34,280 nucleotides of DNA from Puniceicoccales bacterium (GCA_031279675.1 JAITIB010000040.1:1-34280); one strand, 5' to 3'; shown: positions 24,427-33,666, counted from the first letter of the stretch. The notes: generated by a model from the letters alone, not told the origin. Numbers and translations are program-made.

Positions 24427-25377
24427 ATGCAACCAACACAAATGAAAGCACAACGCCACCTCCCCGCAGCAACAACCCTCCTCCTCGCCCTCGCCGCCCC
24501 GCTCGCCACCGCGCAAAGCACCCCGGCGCCAGCCCCCGCCACGACACCTGAAAGCGCCGCAGCCGCAAAACAAGCCCCCCTGCCCAACGCCGAGGAAGTC
24601 ATCGAGCAAAACGGCAAAAAATTCATCCTCGTCTCCACCATCAAAACCCCGGCAACCAACCGCGAATTCCAAAACAACGTCGCCATCATCCGCCAGCAAC
24701 GCAACATCGCCATCGAGCTCAAACGACGTATCGACCAGGCCCTCACAACCCCGGAAAAAGAAGCCCTCCAGCAAAAACTCGACGAAGCCGTCAAAAAACT
24801 TGATGACGACAACAAGCTCATGGTCAAAACCTACGGCTTCTCACTCATGCGCAACTACATGCTGCAAATCGTCAAGACCCACCTCTACCTCCCGCTCGAC
24901 GACGAACAATACGGAAAACTCCCCGCGACCGAGCGCACCCCCGAGCGCATCACCACGCAAACAGTCAAGGACAAGGACGGCAAAGAACAAACCATCCGCC
25001 TGCTCCACATCGCCACAATCACAGGCGTCGCCGACAACGACATCTTCCGCCAAAACGTCCAACTCGTCCAAAACCAGCGCCAGCGCATCCTCCAACTCAC
25101 CGAGGCCATCAAACAGTTCAAAAACGAGAAAGACAAAAAACGCTTCGAGGAAGAACTCGCAAAATCCACCGAGACGCTCCAAAAAAACAACGAGGCCATG
25201 ATCAAACAATACGGCTTCAGCCTCGCGAACAACTACACGCTCGAAATTGAAACATGCCACCTCTACATGGCCGTCTCCGAGGAAGAACTCAAGGCCGCCC
25301 AGGCGCAAAAAAACAACCCCCCGGCCAGCCCGGCAACCGCGGCACCCAACACCGTTGACGGACTCCAACTCCGTTGA
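24427..25377 (+). CDS. Secreted protein with a duplicated YGFS-type domain (paralogue A)
   Basis: This 316-residue protein has a signal peptide (TTLLLALAAPLATAQ, cleavage near residue 30) and an Ala/Pro-rich linker. Two copies of a domain of about 100 residues follow, at about 58-163 and 191-288, spaced 126 residues apart. Each copy has a beta strand (FILVSTIKT / LHIATITG), a helix with NxxxQRxxxxxL, a charged helix ending in KNNxxMxK and then the signature KxYGFSLxxNY, with YGF at 136-138 and 262-264. Each copy closes with a short segment containing HLY. I do not recognise a family. A shorter start at ATG 24442 is possible. The next gene encodes a paralogue. Confidence 0.88.
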   Translation: MQPTQMKAQRHLPAATTLLLALAAPLATAQSTPAPAPATTPESAAAAKQAPLPNAEEVIEQNGKKFILVSTIKTPATNREFQNNVAIIRQQRNIAIELKRRIDQALTTPEKEALQQKLDEAVKKLDDDNKLMVKTYGFSLMRNYMLQIVKTHLYLPLDDEQYGKLPATERTPERITTQTVKDKDGKEQTIRLLHIATITGVADNDIFRQNVQLVQNQRQRILQLTEAIKQFKNEKDKKRFEEELAKSTETLQKNNEAMIKQYGFSLANNYTLEIETCHLYMAVSEEELKAAQAQKNNPPASPATAAPNTVDGLQLR

Positions 25378-25450
25378 CGCCCCCGACCCCCTGACCGGCA
25401 GCCCGCGCACCACCATCACCATCCAAAAACATCCAACCGCAAACACCCGT

Positions 25451-26194
25451 ATGACAACCGAAACAACACCCGGCCCCGCGACGAACAAACCCGAGATCAT
25501 CGAGCAGAACGGACAAAAACTCGTCCTCGTCGCCACCATTAAAACCGTCGCCGCCAATCGCGAGTTCCAAAACAACGTCAACGTTGTCCAAAAACAGCGC
25601 AACTTCGCCGTGGAACTCAAGCAGCGGCTCGACCAGGCCTTCACCTCAGCCGAAAAGGCGGCCATCCAGAAAAAACTCGACGAAACCCTCAAGAGTCTCG
25701 ACAGCAACAACGCACTGATGGTGAAAACCTACGGTTTCTCGCTCATGCGCAAATACGTCCTCTCCTTTGCAAAAACCCGCCTCTACACACCCCTCACAGA
25801 CGAGGAATACGAAAAGACATCCCCCGAGGAAAAGGCAAAGCCGGACGCCATCAAGACCATCGACGGAAAAGTCCACGCCTATATCGCATCCATAGAAGGC
25901 ATCGCGGAAAACGACATCTTCCGCCAGAACGTCCAGCTCGTCCAAACGCAACGCAACCGCCTCGTCCAGCTTAAGCAAGCCCTTGACAAGTCAACCGGCG
26001 AGGCGGACCGCCAAAAACTCCAGGAAGAGTTCACCAAGTCCGAGGAGGTCCTCAAAAAGAACAACGAGGAAATGATTAAACGCTACGGCTTCAGCCTCAT
26101 GAGAAACTACCTTTTGGAAGTCGAGGAATCCAGCCTCTACACAAGCTTGACAGAGGAAGAAATCCAAAAGACCGCCCCCGCTCCCCAAGCTTAA
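25451..26194 (+). CDS. Paralogue B of the YGFS-type duplicated-domain protein, no signal peptide
   Basis: This 247-residue protein has the same two-domain architecture as its upstream neighbour but no signal peptide from ATG 25451 (MTTETTPG). The domains span about 16-120 and 142-240, with YGF at 94-96 and 212-214. Identical or near-identical blocks shared with paralogue A include EFQNNV, the MVKTYGFSLMR segment and NDIFRQNVQLVQ. An in-frame extension upstream would overlap paralogue A and is Pro/Arg-rich, so it is unlikely to be translated. The gap between the genes is 73 bp. Without a signal it would be cytoplasmic, unlike A. Function unknown. Confidence 0.85.
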   Translation: MTTETTPGPATNKPEIIEQNGQKLVLVATIKTVAANREFQNNVNVVQKQRNFAVELKQRLDQAFTSAEKAAIQKKLDETLKSLDSNNALMVKTYGFSLMRKYVLSFAKTRLYTPLTDEEYEKTSPEEKAKPDAIKTIDGKVHAYIASIEGIAENDIFRQNVQLVQTQRNRLVQLKQALDKSTGEADRQKLQEEFTKSEEVLKKNNEEMIKRYGFSLMRNYLLEVEESSLYTSLTEEEIQKTAPAPQA

Positions 26195-26494
26195 ATCCCC
26201 ACTCTTTCCACAGACAGGAAACGCACACCGCCTGTCTGTGGATGCCCTGCGCAAGGGCTGCGACACCGACCCTTGCAGACACCGCGCAAAGCCCCGGAAA
26301 AACGTTTTTCCGCCCGCAAACACACAAACCGAAAAGACTCCCAAACCCCCCCAGGGAATTTGCTCCGGAACCACTTCCGGGACCATGGCGGGAACGCTTG
26401 TTTTTTTTGTTGCAAGCCCGGGAAATTTCATTGTTTTCGCCGCCAAGGAAATCACGTTTCCTTCAACGTCAAATCAAACACCTAAAGTAAAACA
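26195..26494. other. Intergenic region with three hairpins
   Basis: No gene is evident in this 300-bp stretch. It holds a perfect 11-bp inverted repeat, CCACAGACAGG/CCTGTCTGTGG (26208-26218 and 26231-26241), with no T tract. A 7-bp hairpin GCAAGGG/CCCTTGC follows (26251-26257 and 26270-26276), and then CCGGAA-CCAC-TTCCGG (26365-26380). Farther on is a run of eight T near 26401-26408. The structures could protect the upstream transcript, end it, or belong to a small RNA. Confidence 0.55.
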
Positions 26495-26896
26495 ATGAGC
26501 ACAGAGCTACCATATACCTCGTATGCAGAATACGAAAACACGCTGATCGAACAGGCACGCAAGGAAGCCTTGGAAAAGTGGAAAGAAGTCGAACTTCGCC
26601 AACGGCTGGCCACAGCTTACCAAAGCTTTGGTTTCAGTTCCAACGCCGAGTTCATCAAAGCCTTGGGCGGAGTTGTCCGCGCCGGTGGCAAGGGCAAAGG
26701 CAAGGGCAAAGGCAAGCCGCCTGCCGGGGCGCCCAAGAAAAAGGGTCCCAAGAAGGGCAAGCGCGTCCGTCTCACACCGGAAATCATTGCCAAGATCCGT
26801 GAGCTGAGCGCCCTCGGCAAGGGAGTCTCCGAAATCACCCGGACACTGGGCATTTCGGCGCCATCCGTTTACAAGGTCACCAAGAACAAGAGCTAA
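26495..26896 (+). CDS. Small basic protein with C-terminal helix-turn-helix
   Basis: This 133-residue protein has a helical, charged N-terminal region (about 10-60). A strongly basic Gly-Lys-rich linker follows (64-91; GKGKGKGK and PKKKGPKKGKR), then a helix-turn-helix at about 93-130 (LTPEIIAKIRELSALGKGVS with EITRTLGISAPSVYKV), like the DNA-binding end of site-specific recombinases or transposases. There is no catalytic domain. The linker is encoded by a 12-base tandem repeat (26687-26716). It is probably a DNA-binding, perhaps nucleoid-associated, protein; the function is an inference. A strong terminator follows. Confidence 0.82.
   Translation: MSTELPYTSYAEYENTLIEQARKEALEKWKEVELRQRLATAYQSFGFSSNAEFIKALGGVVRAGGKGKGKGKGKPPAGAPKKKGPKKGKRVRLTPEIIAKIRELSALGKGVSEITRTLGISAPSVYKVTKNKS
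26687..26716. repeat. 12-bp tandem repeat inside the HTH protein gene
   Basis: GGCAAGGGCAAA is repeated 2.5 times in frame and encodes the Gly-Lys run of the basic linker. Such repeats can change copy number by slippage, which would alter linker length. Confidence 0.75.
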
Positions 26897-26913
26897 GTTC
26901 CCGGCTGGTTTTC

Positions 26914-26942
26914 AAAAAGCACCCGTCCCCGGGTGCTTTTTT
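26914..26942 (+). terminator. Rho-independent terminator
   Basis: The arms AAAAAGCACCCG (26914-26925) and CGGGTGCTTTTT (26930-26941) enclose TCCC and run into six T. The hairpin starts 17 bp after the stop codon of the helix-turn-helix protein gene. Confidence 0.92.
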
Positions 26943-27183
26943 ATTTTTCACCACACGCGCCGGCTCCCTTCGCACCGCACGGATGTTGATGGAAGAACGT
27001 CGCGCCAAAACACAAAACACGCGGGACACGGGGCCGTTATTTCACGAGCTTGCGCAATCTGGAAAAAGACAGCGGCCCATTCTCCCCGCCCCGTCAGCCC
27101 GCGACGTATTCGAGGACATTTTTCCTTCCTTCTCCCCCCGCGGTCTTCCAGCATTGCAAAAACAATTTCCCCGGTGACTCATC

Positions 27184-28707
27184 ATGAATAAAGGCATCTT
27201 TCCGGAACCCAACGTGTTGCGTGACATTGTCCAGGATCTGGACGTGCAAGAGTTTTCCGGCGACTGGAAAACGCCTATCTCCGGCTTGATAACTGACAGC
27301 CGCCGCGTAGTCCCGGGAAGTGTCTTTTTCGCCATTCCCGGACTGCGCACAAACGGCGAGCTTTTTGTCGAGGAGGCAATCAGCCGCGGCGCGGCGGCAA
27401 TCGTCACCACCGTGCCGCCCAGCCGTCACACACAGGTGGCCTGGATACGCGTCGGCGACGTGCGCAAGGCGCTGGCGGCGGCGGCGCGCAATTTTTACAA
27501 TCACCCGGAGCGAAAGCTCCAGGTTGCCGGCGTCACCGGCACCAACGGAAAGACAACCGTGACGACGCTGTTGCATTACCTGCTCCAACACGGGGGCGAA
27601 CGCTGGGGGCTGATCGGCACAGTGCGTTATGAGTTGGGAGAGCGCAGCCTGCCGTCCCACAAGACGACACCGGAGGCGCCCGACATTTACAGCATGATGA
27701 CACACATGGTGGCGGCGCGATGCCCCGGACTGGCAATGGAAGTGAGCTCCCACGCCATCGCCCAATATCGCGTGGACGGCATGGCGTTCAAAGTACTCGC
27801 ATTCACGAACCTCAGCCGCGACCACATTGACTACCATGCCAGCATGGAGGAGTATTTTGAGGTGAAAACACGCCCGTTCCTCGGCCTGTGCGGACCCCTT
27901 CCCGAGGTGGCCGTGCTCAACGTGGATGACCCGGCGGGACGCCGCCTCTCGGCGCTGCTGCCCGCGCAAGTGCGCCAGATCACCTTTGGAGAATCCCCCG
28001 AGGCGCACCTGCGCGCCACCGGGGCGCAATTGCATCCCGGTGGCAGCACGTTCAATCTCGTGCGCGATGGCAGCGCGGCGGGCACTGTTCACACGACACT
28101 CCCGGGCCGCTACAACGTGAGCAACATTCTGTGCGCGCTCGCAATCGCGTCCGCGCTCGGGCGCGACACCGGGGCGCTGCTTCCCGCGATATCCGCATTC
28201 CCCGGCGTCCCCGGGCGCATGGAACGCGTTGCCACGGAATTGCCCTGCCAGATTTTTGTGGACTACGCGCACACGGACGACGCGCTGAAAAACGCCCTCG
28301 GGATGCTTCGCCCAATCACGCCCGGGCGCCTGCTCGTGGTGTTTGGGTGCGGAGGCAATCGCGACCGGGGGAAACGCCCCGCGATGACCGCCGTGGTGCA
28401 ATCGCTCGCCGACTGCGCATGGGCGACCGCGGACAACCCGCGCAAGGAACTTCAGCAAACCATTTTTGAGGACATGCGCGGGGGCGTCACCAAGCCGGAG
28501 TCCATCACCTTTGTCGAGGATCGCCGCCACGCCATCAGCCTCGCGCTGGACGCCATGCGCACGGGCGACACACTGCTCATTGCGGGCAAGGGGCATGAGG
28601 CCTACCAGGAATTCGCCGATGTGACGGTGCCGTTTGACGACCGGCAGGTGACGCGCGAACTGCTTGCCTTGAAACAATACCGCGTCGCCGCCCGCCCCCC
28701 CGCATGA
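27184..28707 (+). CDS. murE: MurE, UDP-MurNAc-L-Ala-D-Glu:meso-DAP ligase
   Basis: This 507-residue cytoplasmic Mur ligase adds the third stem-peptide residue in peptidoglycan synthesis. The N-terminal UDP-binding domain has ISGLITDSRRVVPGSVFFAI. The ATP-binding site is GTNGKTT at 119-125 (Lys123), the carbamylated lysine is Lys228 (YFEVKTRPF), and the substrate motif DNPR is at 417-420, which in this family specifies meso-diaminopimelate. The C terminus has IAGKGHEAYQ. The usual DNPRxE/DP signature is slightly changed here (DNPRKELQ). The stop overlaps the start of the helicase gene by 4 bp (ATGA). No other mur/fts genes are adjacent, unlike the usual dcw cluster. Confidence 0.97.
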   Translation: MNKGIFPEPNVLRDIVQDLDVQEFSGDWKTPISGLITDSRRVVPGSVFFAIPGLRTNGELFVEEAISRGAAAIVTTVPPSRHTQVAWIRVGDVRKALAAAARNFYNHPERKLQVAGVTGTNGKTTVTTLLHYLLQHGGERWGLIGTVRYELGERSLPSHKTTPEAPDIYSMMTHMVAARCPGLAMEVSSHAIAQYRVDGMAFKVLAFTNLSRDHIDYHASMEEYFEVKTRPFLGLCGPLPEVAVLNVDDPAGRRLSALLPAQVRQITFGESPEAHLRATGAQLHPGGSTFNLVRDGSAAGTVHTTLPGRYNVSNILCALAIASALGRDTGALLPAISAFPGVPGRMERVATELPCQIFVDYAHTDDALKNALGMLRPITPGRLLVVFGCGGNRDRGKRPAMTAVVQSLADCAWATADNPRKELQQTIFEDMRGGVTKPESITFVEDRRHAISLALDAMRTGDTLLIAGKGHEAYQEFADVTVPFDDRQVTRELLALKQYRVAARPPA

Positions 28708-30773
28708 TCGGCTTCCTTGAGCACCCCGGCGCACCCGGCCCCCTGTCGCGCGTGCACGAGCACACCGCGTCCATTTTTGCCCCTGGAGGCTGGCTCCACA
28801 CCGTGCTCCACCTCCAGCACCGCCCGCAACAAGCCGCGTTTGCCGACGCCACCGCGCGCGCGTTCGCCGCCGGGACTCCACTGCTTTGCGAGGCCGGCAC
28901 CGGAGTCGGCAAAAGCCTCGCCTATCTCCTCCCTGGGATCATCCACGCGGTTGACACCGCGCGGCAATTCGTCGTCGCCACGCACACCATCCCGCTGCAG
29001 GAACAGATCCAAAACAACGACCTCGCCAAATGCCGCAAACTCTTCGGGGACGTCCCGGCGCTGCACCGTTACGCCGCGTTCAAGACCGCGCTCCTCGTCG
29101 GGAAATCCAACTACCTGTGCGCCACCCGCCTCGCCAAGGCGCTCCAACAGCACGCACAACTGCTCGAAACAACCCAGCAGACGGAGCTGCGGCTCATTCA
29201 GGAATGGGCCGGGACAACTCAAACCGGACTCAGGGAGGATTTCCCGGGCGCCATCTCAAGCGAAGTCTGGGACTGGGTGAACGCGGACTCGTCGGCGTGC
29301 AACCCGCGCAACTGCTCGCCCGCGACATGCCCCTACCAGCGCGCGCGCGCGCGCATCGCCGGCGCCAACATTGTCATCGTCAACCACGCGCTGTTGCTCG
29401 CGCTCATCGCCGCCGGCGCCACCCCGCGCAAGGATTTGCGCGGGGTGCTTTACCCGGACGACTTTGTCGTGCTCGACGAGGCGCACCGGCTCCCCGATGT
29501 CGCCACCGACCACTTCGGGGCAAGCGTCACCGCGTTCGCGCTCGACAAGCAACTGCGCATGCTCTGGAACCCGCGGCGTAACCGTGGGCTTCTCGCCAAT
29601 TCCGGCACGCGGCACGATCAGGAGCTTGTCGTTGACGCGATGACCGCCGCCGAATTTTTCTTCAACGAAATCCGCCACCGCCACCTCGCCACCTCGCCCA
29701 TCCACCGCCTGCGCCAGCCCGGCTGGGCCGAGCCCCTGCTCAACGAACCGCTCCAGCGCCTCGTCCTGCGCCTCGGGGCGCTTTCCAAGAACGAAAACGC
29801 GCGCCCCCGCCAGGAAGAGCTGGACGATTTCCGCCGCCGCCTCAGCGCACTCAACGGCACGCTCAACGACATTCTCGCGCTGGCGCACGCCCCCGAGCAC
29901 GTTTACTGGGTCGAGCGCACTGGTGCGCACGGGCAAAACATCTCCGTCAACAGCGCCCCGCTCGACGTTGCCGACGCCCTGCGTACCCATCTTTTTGAGC
30001 GCAAGACCAGTGTCCTGATGACGAGCGCGACACTTAGCGACGGCACCGGAAACATGGGACGTTTTCAAAAACAAACCGGCGCGACCAAGATCGCGTGTCT
30101 CATCGAGAAGTCCCCGTTCGACTACCGCCGCAACATGCAAATTTACATCGCCGCCGACGCCCCCGCGCCACACCCCGGTAACGGCGGGCGTGACACGGAC
30201 TGGCTCGCCGGCATCGCCGCGCATTGCATCGCGGCAGTCCCCCGCGGCGGGACCCTTCTCCTCTGCACAAGCCACGGCGATGTGCGCAAGCTCCACACCG
30301 CGCTTTCCGCAAACCCCGCCACCAGCGCGCGTCTCCTGCTCGCCCAGCTTGCGGGGACAAACCGCAGCCAGCTCGTGGGCCGGTTCCGCACCACGGGCAA
30401 CGCCGTTCTCATCGGCACGGACAGCTTTTGGACAGGCGTGGACGTCCCCGGGCCAGCCCTCTCCCAAGTGATAATGGTCCGGCTGCCTTTTGAAAATCCC
30501 TCGCACCCCATCGTCGAGGCACGGATGGAATGGCTCCTGCAAAAGGGAAAACGTCCGTTCGACGAGATGAGCCTTCCCGCGGCCTTGATCAAATTCCGGC
30601 AAGGACTCGGGCGTTTGATTCGCCAAATGGACGACCGGGGCCGCCTCGTCATACTCGATTCACGCATACTGGCAAAGTCCTACGGACGCCACTTCGTGGC
30701 AGCGTTGCCACATCCGAATTACACCCGCTTCACCCGCGAAAATCTTGGCGCGGTAATGCCGGAATATACCTGA
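28704..30773 (+). CDS. DinG/XPD-type Fe-S ATP-dependent DNA helicase
   Basis: This 689-residue superfamily 2 helicase has Walker A at CEAGTGVGKS (62-71, Lys70), DEAH at 258-261, SVLMTSATL as motif III, and a C-terminal helicase core with GTDSFWTGVDVPG and a QGLGRLIRQ arginine-finger motif. Four cysteines, Cys139, Cys199, Cys204 and Cys209, are spaced as in the 4Fe-4S cluster of DinG/XPD helicases. These unwind 5'-3', acting on D-loops, R-loops or G-quadruplexes in repair. Translation is probably coupled to murE through the 4-bp overlap. There is no exonuclease domain. Whether it is the orthologue of E. coli DinG or YoaA cannot be told. Confidence 0.93.
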   Translation: MIGFLEHPGAPGPLSRVHEHTASIFAPGGWLHTVLHLQHRPQQAAFADATARAFAAGTPLLCEAGTGVGKSLAYLLPGIIHAVDTARQFVVATHTIPLQEQIQNNDLAKCRKLFGDVPALHRYAAFKTALLVGKSNYLCATRLAKALQQHAQLLETTQQTELRLIQEWAGTTQTGLREDFPGAISSEVWDWVNADSSACNPRNCSPATCPYQRARARIAGANIVIVNHALLLALIAAGATPRKDLRGVLYPDDFVVLDEAHRLPDVATDHFGASVTAFALDKQLRMLWNPRRNRGLLANSGTRHDQELVVDAMTAAEFFFNEIRHRHLATSPIHRLRQPGWAEPLLNEPLQRLVLRLGALSKNENARPRQEELDDFRRRLSALNGTLNDILALAHAPEHVYWVERTGAHGQNISVNSAPLDVADALRTHLFERKTSVLMTSATLSDGTGNMGRFQKQTGATKIACLIEKSPFDYRRNMQIYIAADAPAPHPGNGGRDTDWLAGIAAHCIAAVPRGGTLLLCTSHGDVRKLHTALSANPATSARLLLAQLAGTNRSQLVGRFRTTGNAVLIGTDSFWTGVDVPGPALSQVIMVRLPFENPSHPIVEARMEWLLQKGKRPFDEMSLPAALIKFRQGLGRLIRQMDDRGRLVILDSRILAKSYGRHFVAALPHPNYTRFTRENLGAVMPEYT

Positions 30774-30897
30774 GCACGGCTTCCACACGCCAGCCGGTGT
30801 ATTGCCGGAAACAACTCCGCCATCGCGCGTGGACGCCACCGCGCGCGCGCCTTCCTCTCTTTTTTCAGGGCCCTCATTTTTTGAAATTTTCCTCTTG

Positions 30898-30914
30898 ATT
30901 ACTTGTTCGGTAAT
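30898..30914. promoter_or_regulatory. Palindrome upstream of the TonB-dependent receptor gene
   Basis: ATTAC-TTGTTCG-GTAAT lies 101 bp before the receptor start, within the only AT-rich part of the intergenic region. It has the form of a dimeric repressor or activator site. It does not match a Fur box. Function is a guess. Confidence 0.35.
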
Positions 30915-31014
30915 GATAGCAAGATTCGGAATTGAACATTGGAACTTTGTTCGCGCGAGGGTTTGCGCGGGGAAAATTCCCGATGATCGAAAAATCCAAA
31001 AATCATAACCGACC

Positions 31015-33606
31015 ATGAAAACGAAACTCTCCTTATCATTCCTGCGCACGCTTGCCGTCGCGCTGACGCCGTTTGCCGCCTCCTCCCAGGTGGCGTTCGC
31101 GCAAAACGCCGACGGGGCCGCTGGCACCGTCCCCAAACCAGACAAGTCGGCCATCGCTTCACCGGGCGTTGCGGAAGAGACGGTTCGTCTCGACGATGTT
31201 TCCGTCGAAGGGGCGGACGTCTCCAAGTCCGTCCTGCCCATTCGGCCCAACAACGCCTTTTACGGTTTTGACGAATTGCTGAAGGACACGCCGCGCTCGA
31301 TTTTTCAGGTGAGCAAGGCGCAGATCGAAAACGACTTTTTCCACAACTTCTCCGACCTCGCGCGCTACTCGCCCAGCATATCGCGCGGCACCGCGTCGAA
31401 CTTCTCGACCTTCGCCAAGATCCGTGGAGGAAGCGCCGACACCACGCGCAACGGCATCTTGCTGCTCAACCCTGCCGTGCGCCCCTTTGACAACAACGCG
31501 TGGGAATCCGTCGATATCGTCGCCGGCGTGCCGTCCGTCATCCAAGGCTCGACCACGCGCACAGCGGGCGTCATCAACTACGTCACCAAGAAACCGCTTT
31601 TCGATGGCGAGCATCTTGTGCTCTCCGCCACGCTGGGCCGCCTCGGTTTGCGGGACGACACCACCTACGGGCAATACTCCACCTCGTTTGACTACAACCG
31701 CGTCCTCATCCCGGACGAGCTTGCCGCGCGCATCAGCGTCCAGAAAACCGATGCCAAGCAATACTGGGGCAACGCTCAAAGCAACTTCGAGGACGTCTAT
31801 GCGGCCACAACCTGGACACCCGCCGCAATCAAAGGCCTGAGGGTTGACACAAACCTCACCTACACGAGCAGCCGCGGGCCGATGCCCTACGGAATAAACC
31901 GTGTGGACCAGGAACTCATCGACAACTGGACCTACCGCGCAGGCCCCTACTCGCCCATCGTCTCGTGGCAGGGCAACTCCTACTGGGGCTACGCGAACAA
32001 CCCCGGCGTGTTTGATGGCCCGGGCGGCCAAGTCACCACGCCATGGACGGCAGCCGACCCTGCCATCCTGACTGGCTGGGCGCAACGTCCCGGAGACGCC
32101 TCGCGCGTGCCAATCAATGGCGGACAGGTCATTTACACCGACAAGGCCTTCAGTGACACCTTCGAGTTCATCGCCCAAAACATCACCGAGCTGAAGCTCA
32201 ACGAGAATTTCACACTGCGAAACAACACCCTCTTCCAATACAGCAAGAGCTACGTTTTCGGTTACGACGAGTACCATAGCTTCATGGTGAACAAAATGTT
32301 CACCACGCGCTTCGAACTCCTCACCGACCACGAATTCTCCCTCGGTGAAAGCGCCGGGCGCATCCGCCACCAAAGCAACACCGGGTTCGAGTATCGTTTC
32401 CTCTGGAACCTCTGCGATAACGCGGGGCACGGCGCGGAACGCGTCGCCAGCGACACGCCCGACGCCACCAACCCGGCGGACGGCGCGGGAAATCTCGGCA
32501 CAGGCACCGCGCTCGGCGTGGACAACATTTACGCCGACCCCTCGCAAATCGTCTATGTCAACGGCCTGCCCTACTTCCCCGTTGAGACAAAATACGGCTG
32601 GTTCGGCATCGCCCCCGCCTATGCCGCGGGCGGCGGACGCTATGCCGGGCTCTCCGTGCGCGCCCTCTCCGGCACAGACCTGCGCATTAACCAGCTCCAC
32701 CAGTACAACTTCTTCACCGAGCAAAAACTCAACTGGGAAACGCTCACCTGGCGCGTCGGCGCCCGCGTCACCGCCATCCGCGACACACTCCGAGCCACCA
32801 ACATCACCTACCGGGCCGTGGCCTCGGGGACGCTCACCGGCTACGACTTCAACGACGACGTCTCCGAAATAAACTACGACATCAACACCAGCCTCTCGTG
32901 GAGCCCCGCCAAATGGGTCACCCTTTACGGAGCGTTCGACCACGACATCGCCGCCGGCGATTGCGGTTGCTGCTTGACGCAAGGGTTCATGGCCGAGGCG
33001 CCGGGCAACCCCAAGGATCAGCGCCTGAACAGGGACACCTTCCTCCTCAAGAGCGAGCTCTTCGAGGCGGGCGCCAAGTTCGAGCTCATCCCCGCGAAGC
33101 TCTTCGCCAGCACCTCCGTCTTTCACCAGACGCGCCACACGCCCACGCCCATCACCGCGTATAACATCATAAGCCGCGATGTGAAACAAACCTTCCGCGG
33201 CTTCGAGCTCGCGCTCTCCTACCAGCCGACGGCGCAGTTTGCCACCGGCATCAACTACAGCTACATCGACGTGAAGAATGACAACGGCTCGCGCTCCACC
33301 GGCATCGCCCGCAACAGCGGCAACCTCTGGGCCACCTACACATTCCCCAACGGCATCGGGCTGAAGGCCAGCGCATGGGCAACCTCAGACTGGCTCGTCT
33401 CGGCAAACGTCCGCGTCCCCGTCCAATACAACCTGGATCTCGGCGCATTCTACACCTACCAAAACTGGCGCGTGGATCTCGACGTGACCAACGTCACAAG
33501 CGAGAAAAACTGGTCTCCCTCCGGCAACTACGCCGGCGACGCCTACACCTACCTCCTACCGCAGGAAAGGCTCGGAGTCCAATTCAAGGTCACGGCCACA
33601 TTCTGA
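31015..33606 (+). CDS. TonB-dependent outer-membrane receptor
   Basis: This 863-residue protein has a signal peptide (TLAVALTPFAASSQVAFAQ, cleaved near residue 29), then a plug domain (about 75-210) with DTPRSIFQVSKAQIEND, IRGGSADTTRNGILLL and GVINYVTKKP. A C-terminal beta-barrel of about 22 strands ends in the aromatic residue Phe863 (VQFKVTATF). These features fit ferric-siderophore-type receptors (FhuA/FecA-like) more than SusC, and no SusD neighbour is present. No clear TonB box is visible; ETVRLDDVSVEG is a candidate. A GDCGCC segment in the barrel is unusual. The gene has its own leader and a strong terminator, so it is probably a single-gene unit. Ligand unknown. Confidence 0.94.
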   Translation: MKTKLSLSFLRTLAVALTPFAASSQVAFAQNADGAAGTVPKPDKSAIASPGVAEETVRLDDVSVEGADVSKSVLPIRPNNAFYGFDELLKDTPRSIFQVSKAQIENDFFHNFSDLARYSPSISRGTASNFSTFAKIRGGSADTTRNGILLLNPAVRPFDNNAWESVDIVAGVPSVIQGSTTRTAGVINYVTKKPLFDGEHLVLSATLGRLGLRDDTTYGQYSTSFDYNRVLIPDELAARISVQKTDAKQYWGNAQSNFEDVYAATTWTPAAIKGLRVDTNLTYTSSRGPMPYGINRVDQELIDNWTYRAGPYSPIVSWQGNSYWGYANNPGVFDGPGGQVTTPWTAADPAILTGWAQRPGDASRVPINGGQVIYTDKAFSDTFEFIAQNITELKLNENFTLRNNTLFQYSKSYVFGYDEYHSFMVNKMFTTRFELLTDHEFSLGESAGRIRHQSNTGFEYRFLWNLCDNAGHGAERVASDTPDATNPADGAGNLGTGTALGVDNIYADPSQIVYVNGLPYFPVETKYGWFGIAPAYAAGGGRYAGLSVRALSGTDLRINQLHQYNFFTEQKLNWETLTWRVGARVTAIRDTLRATNITYRAVASGTLTGYDFNDDVSEINYDINTSLSWSPAKWVTLYGAFDHDIAAGDCGCCLTQGFMAEAPGNPKDQRLNRDTFLLKSELFEAGAKFELIPAKLFASTSVFHQTRHTPTPITAYNIISRDVKQTFRGFELALSYQPTAQFATGINYSYIDVKNDNGSRSTGIARNSGNLWATYTFPNGIGLKASAWATSDWLVSANVRVPVQYNLDLGAFYTYQNWRVDLDVTNVTSEKNWSPSGNYAGDAYTYLLPQERLGVQFKVTATF

Positions 33607-33625
33607 GCAACTGCCCGCTCACGCA

Positions 33626-33666
33626 CACCCGTTGTCGTTGAAAAACGGCAACGGGTGCTTTTTTTT
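33626..33666 (+). terminator. Rho-independent terminator with GAAA tetraloop
   Basis: The arms 33626-33639 and 33644-33657 pair over 14 positions (one G-T wobble) around a GAAA loop, and C plus eight T follow. It ends the receptor transcript. Confidence 0.93.

Noticed and set aside
26983..27177. 64-codon plus-strand frame ahead of murE
   Set aside because: It has no recognisable features, low coding character and no Shine-Dalgarno; more likely the murE leader.
27094..28881. 595-codon minus-strand frame opposite murE
   Set aside because: It is antisense to a definite Mur ligase, with Arg/His/Gly-biased composition typical of non-coding high-GC frames.
30802..31008. 68-codon plus-strand frame before the receptor gene
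   Set aside because: It has one hydrophobic stretch, but it covers the AT-rich promoter region and has no start signal.
30890..31010. Fur box before the TonB-dependent receptor gene
   Set aside because: No 19-bp sequence resembles the Fur consensus; only a short unrelated palindrome is present.
31159..33189. 676-codon minus-strand frame opposite the TonB-dependent receptor
   Set aside because: It is fully antisense to a clear receptor gene and has no recognisable domains or start signals.
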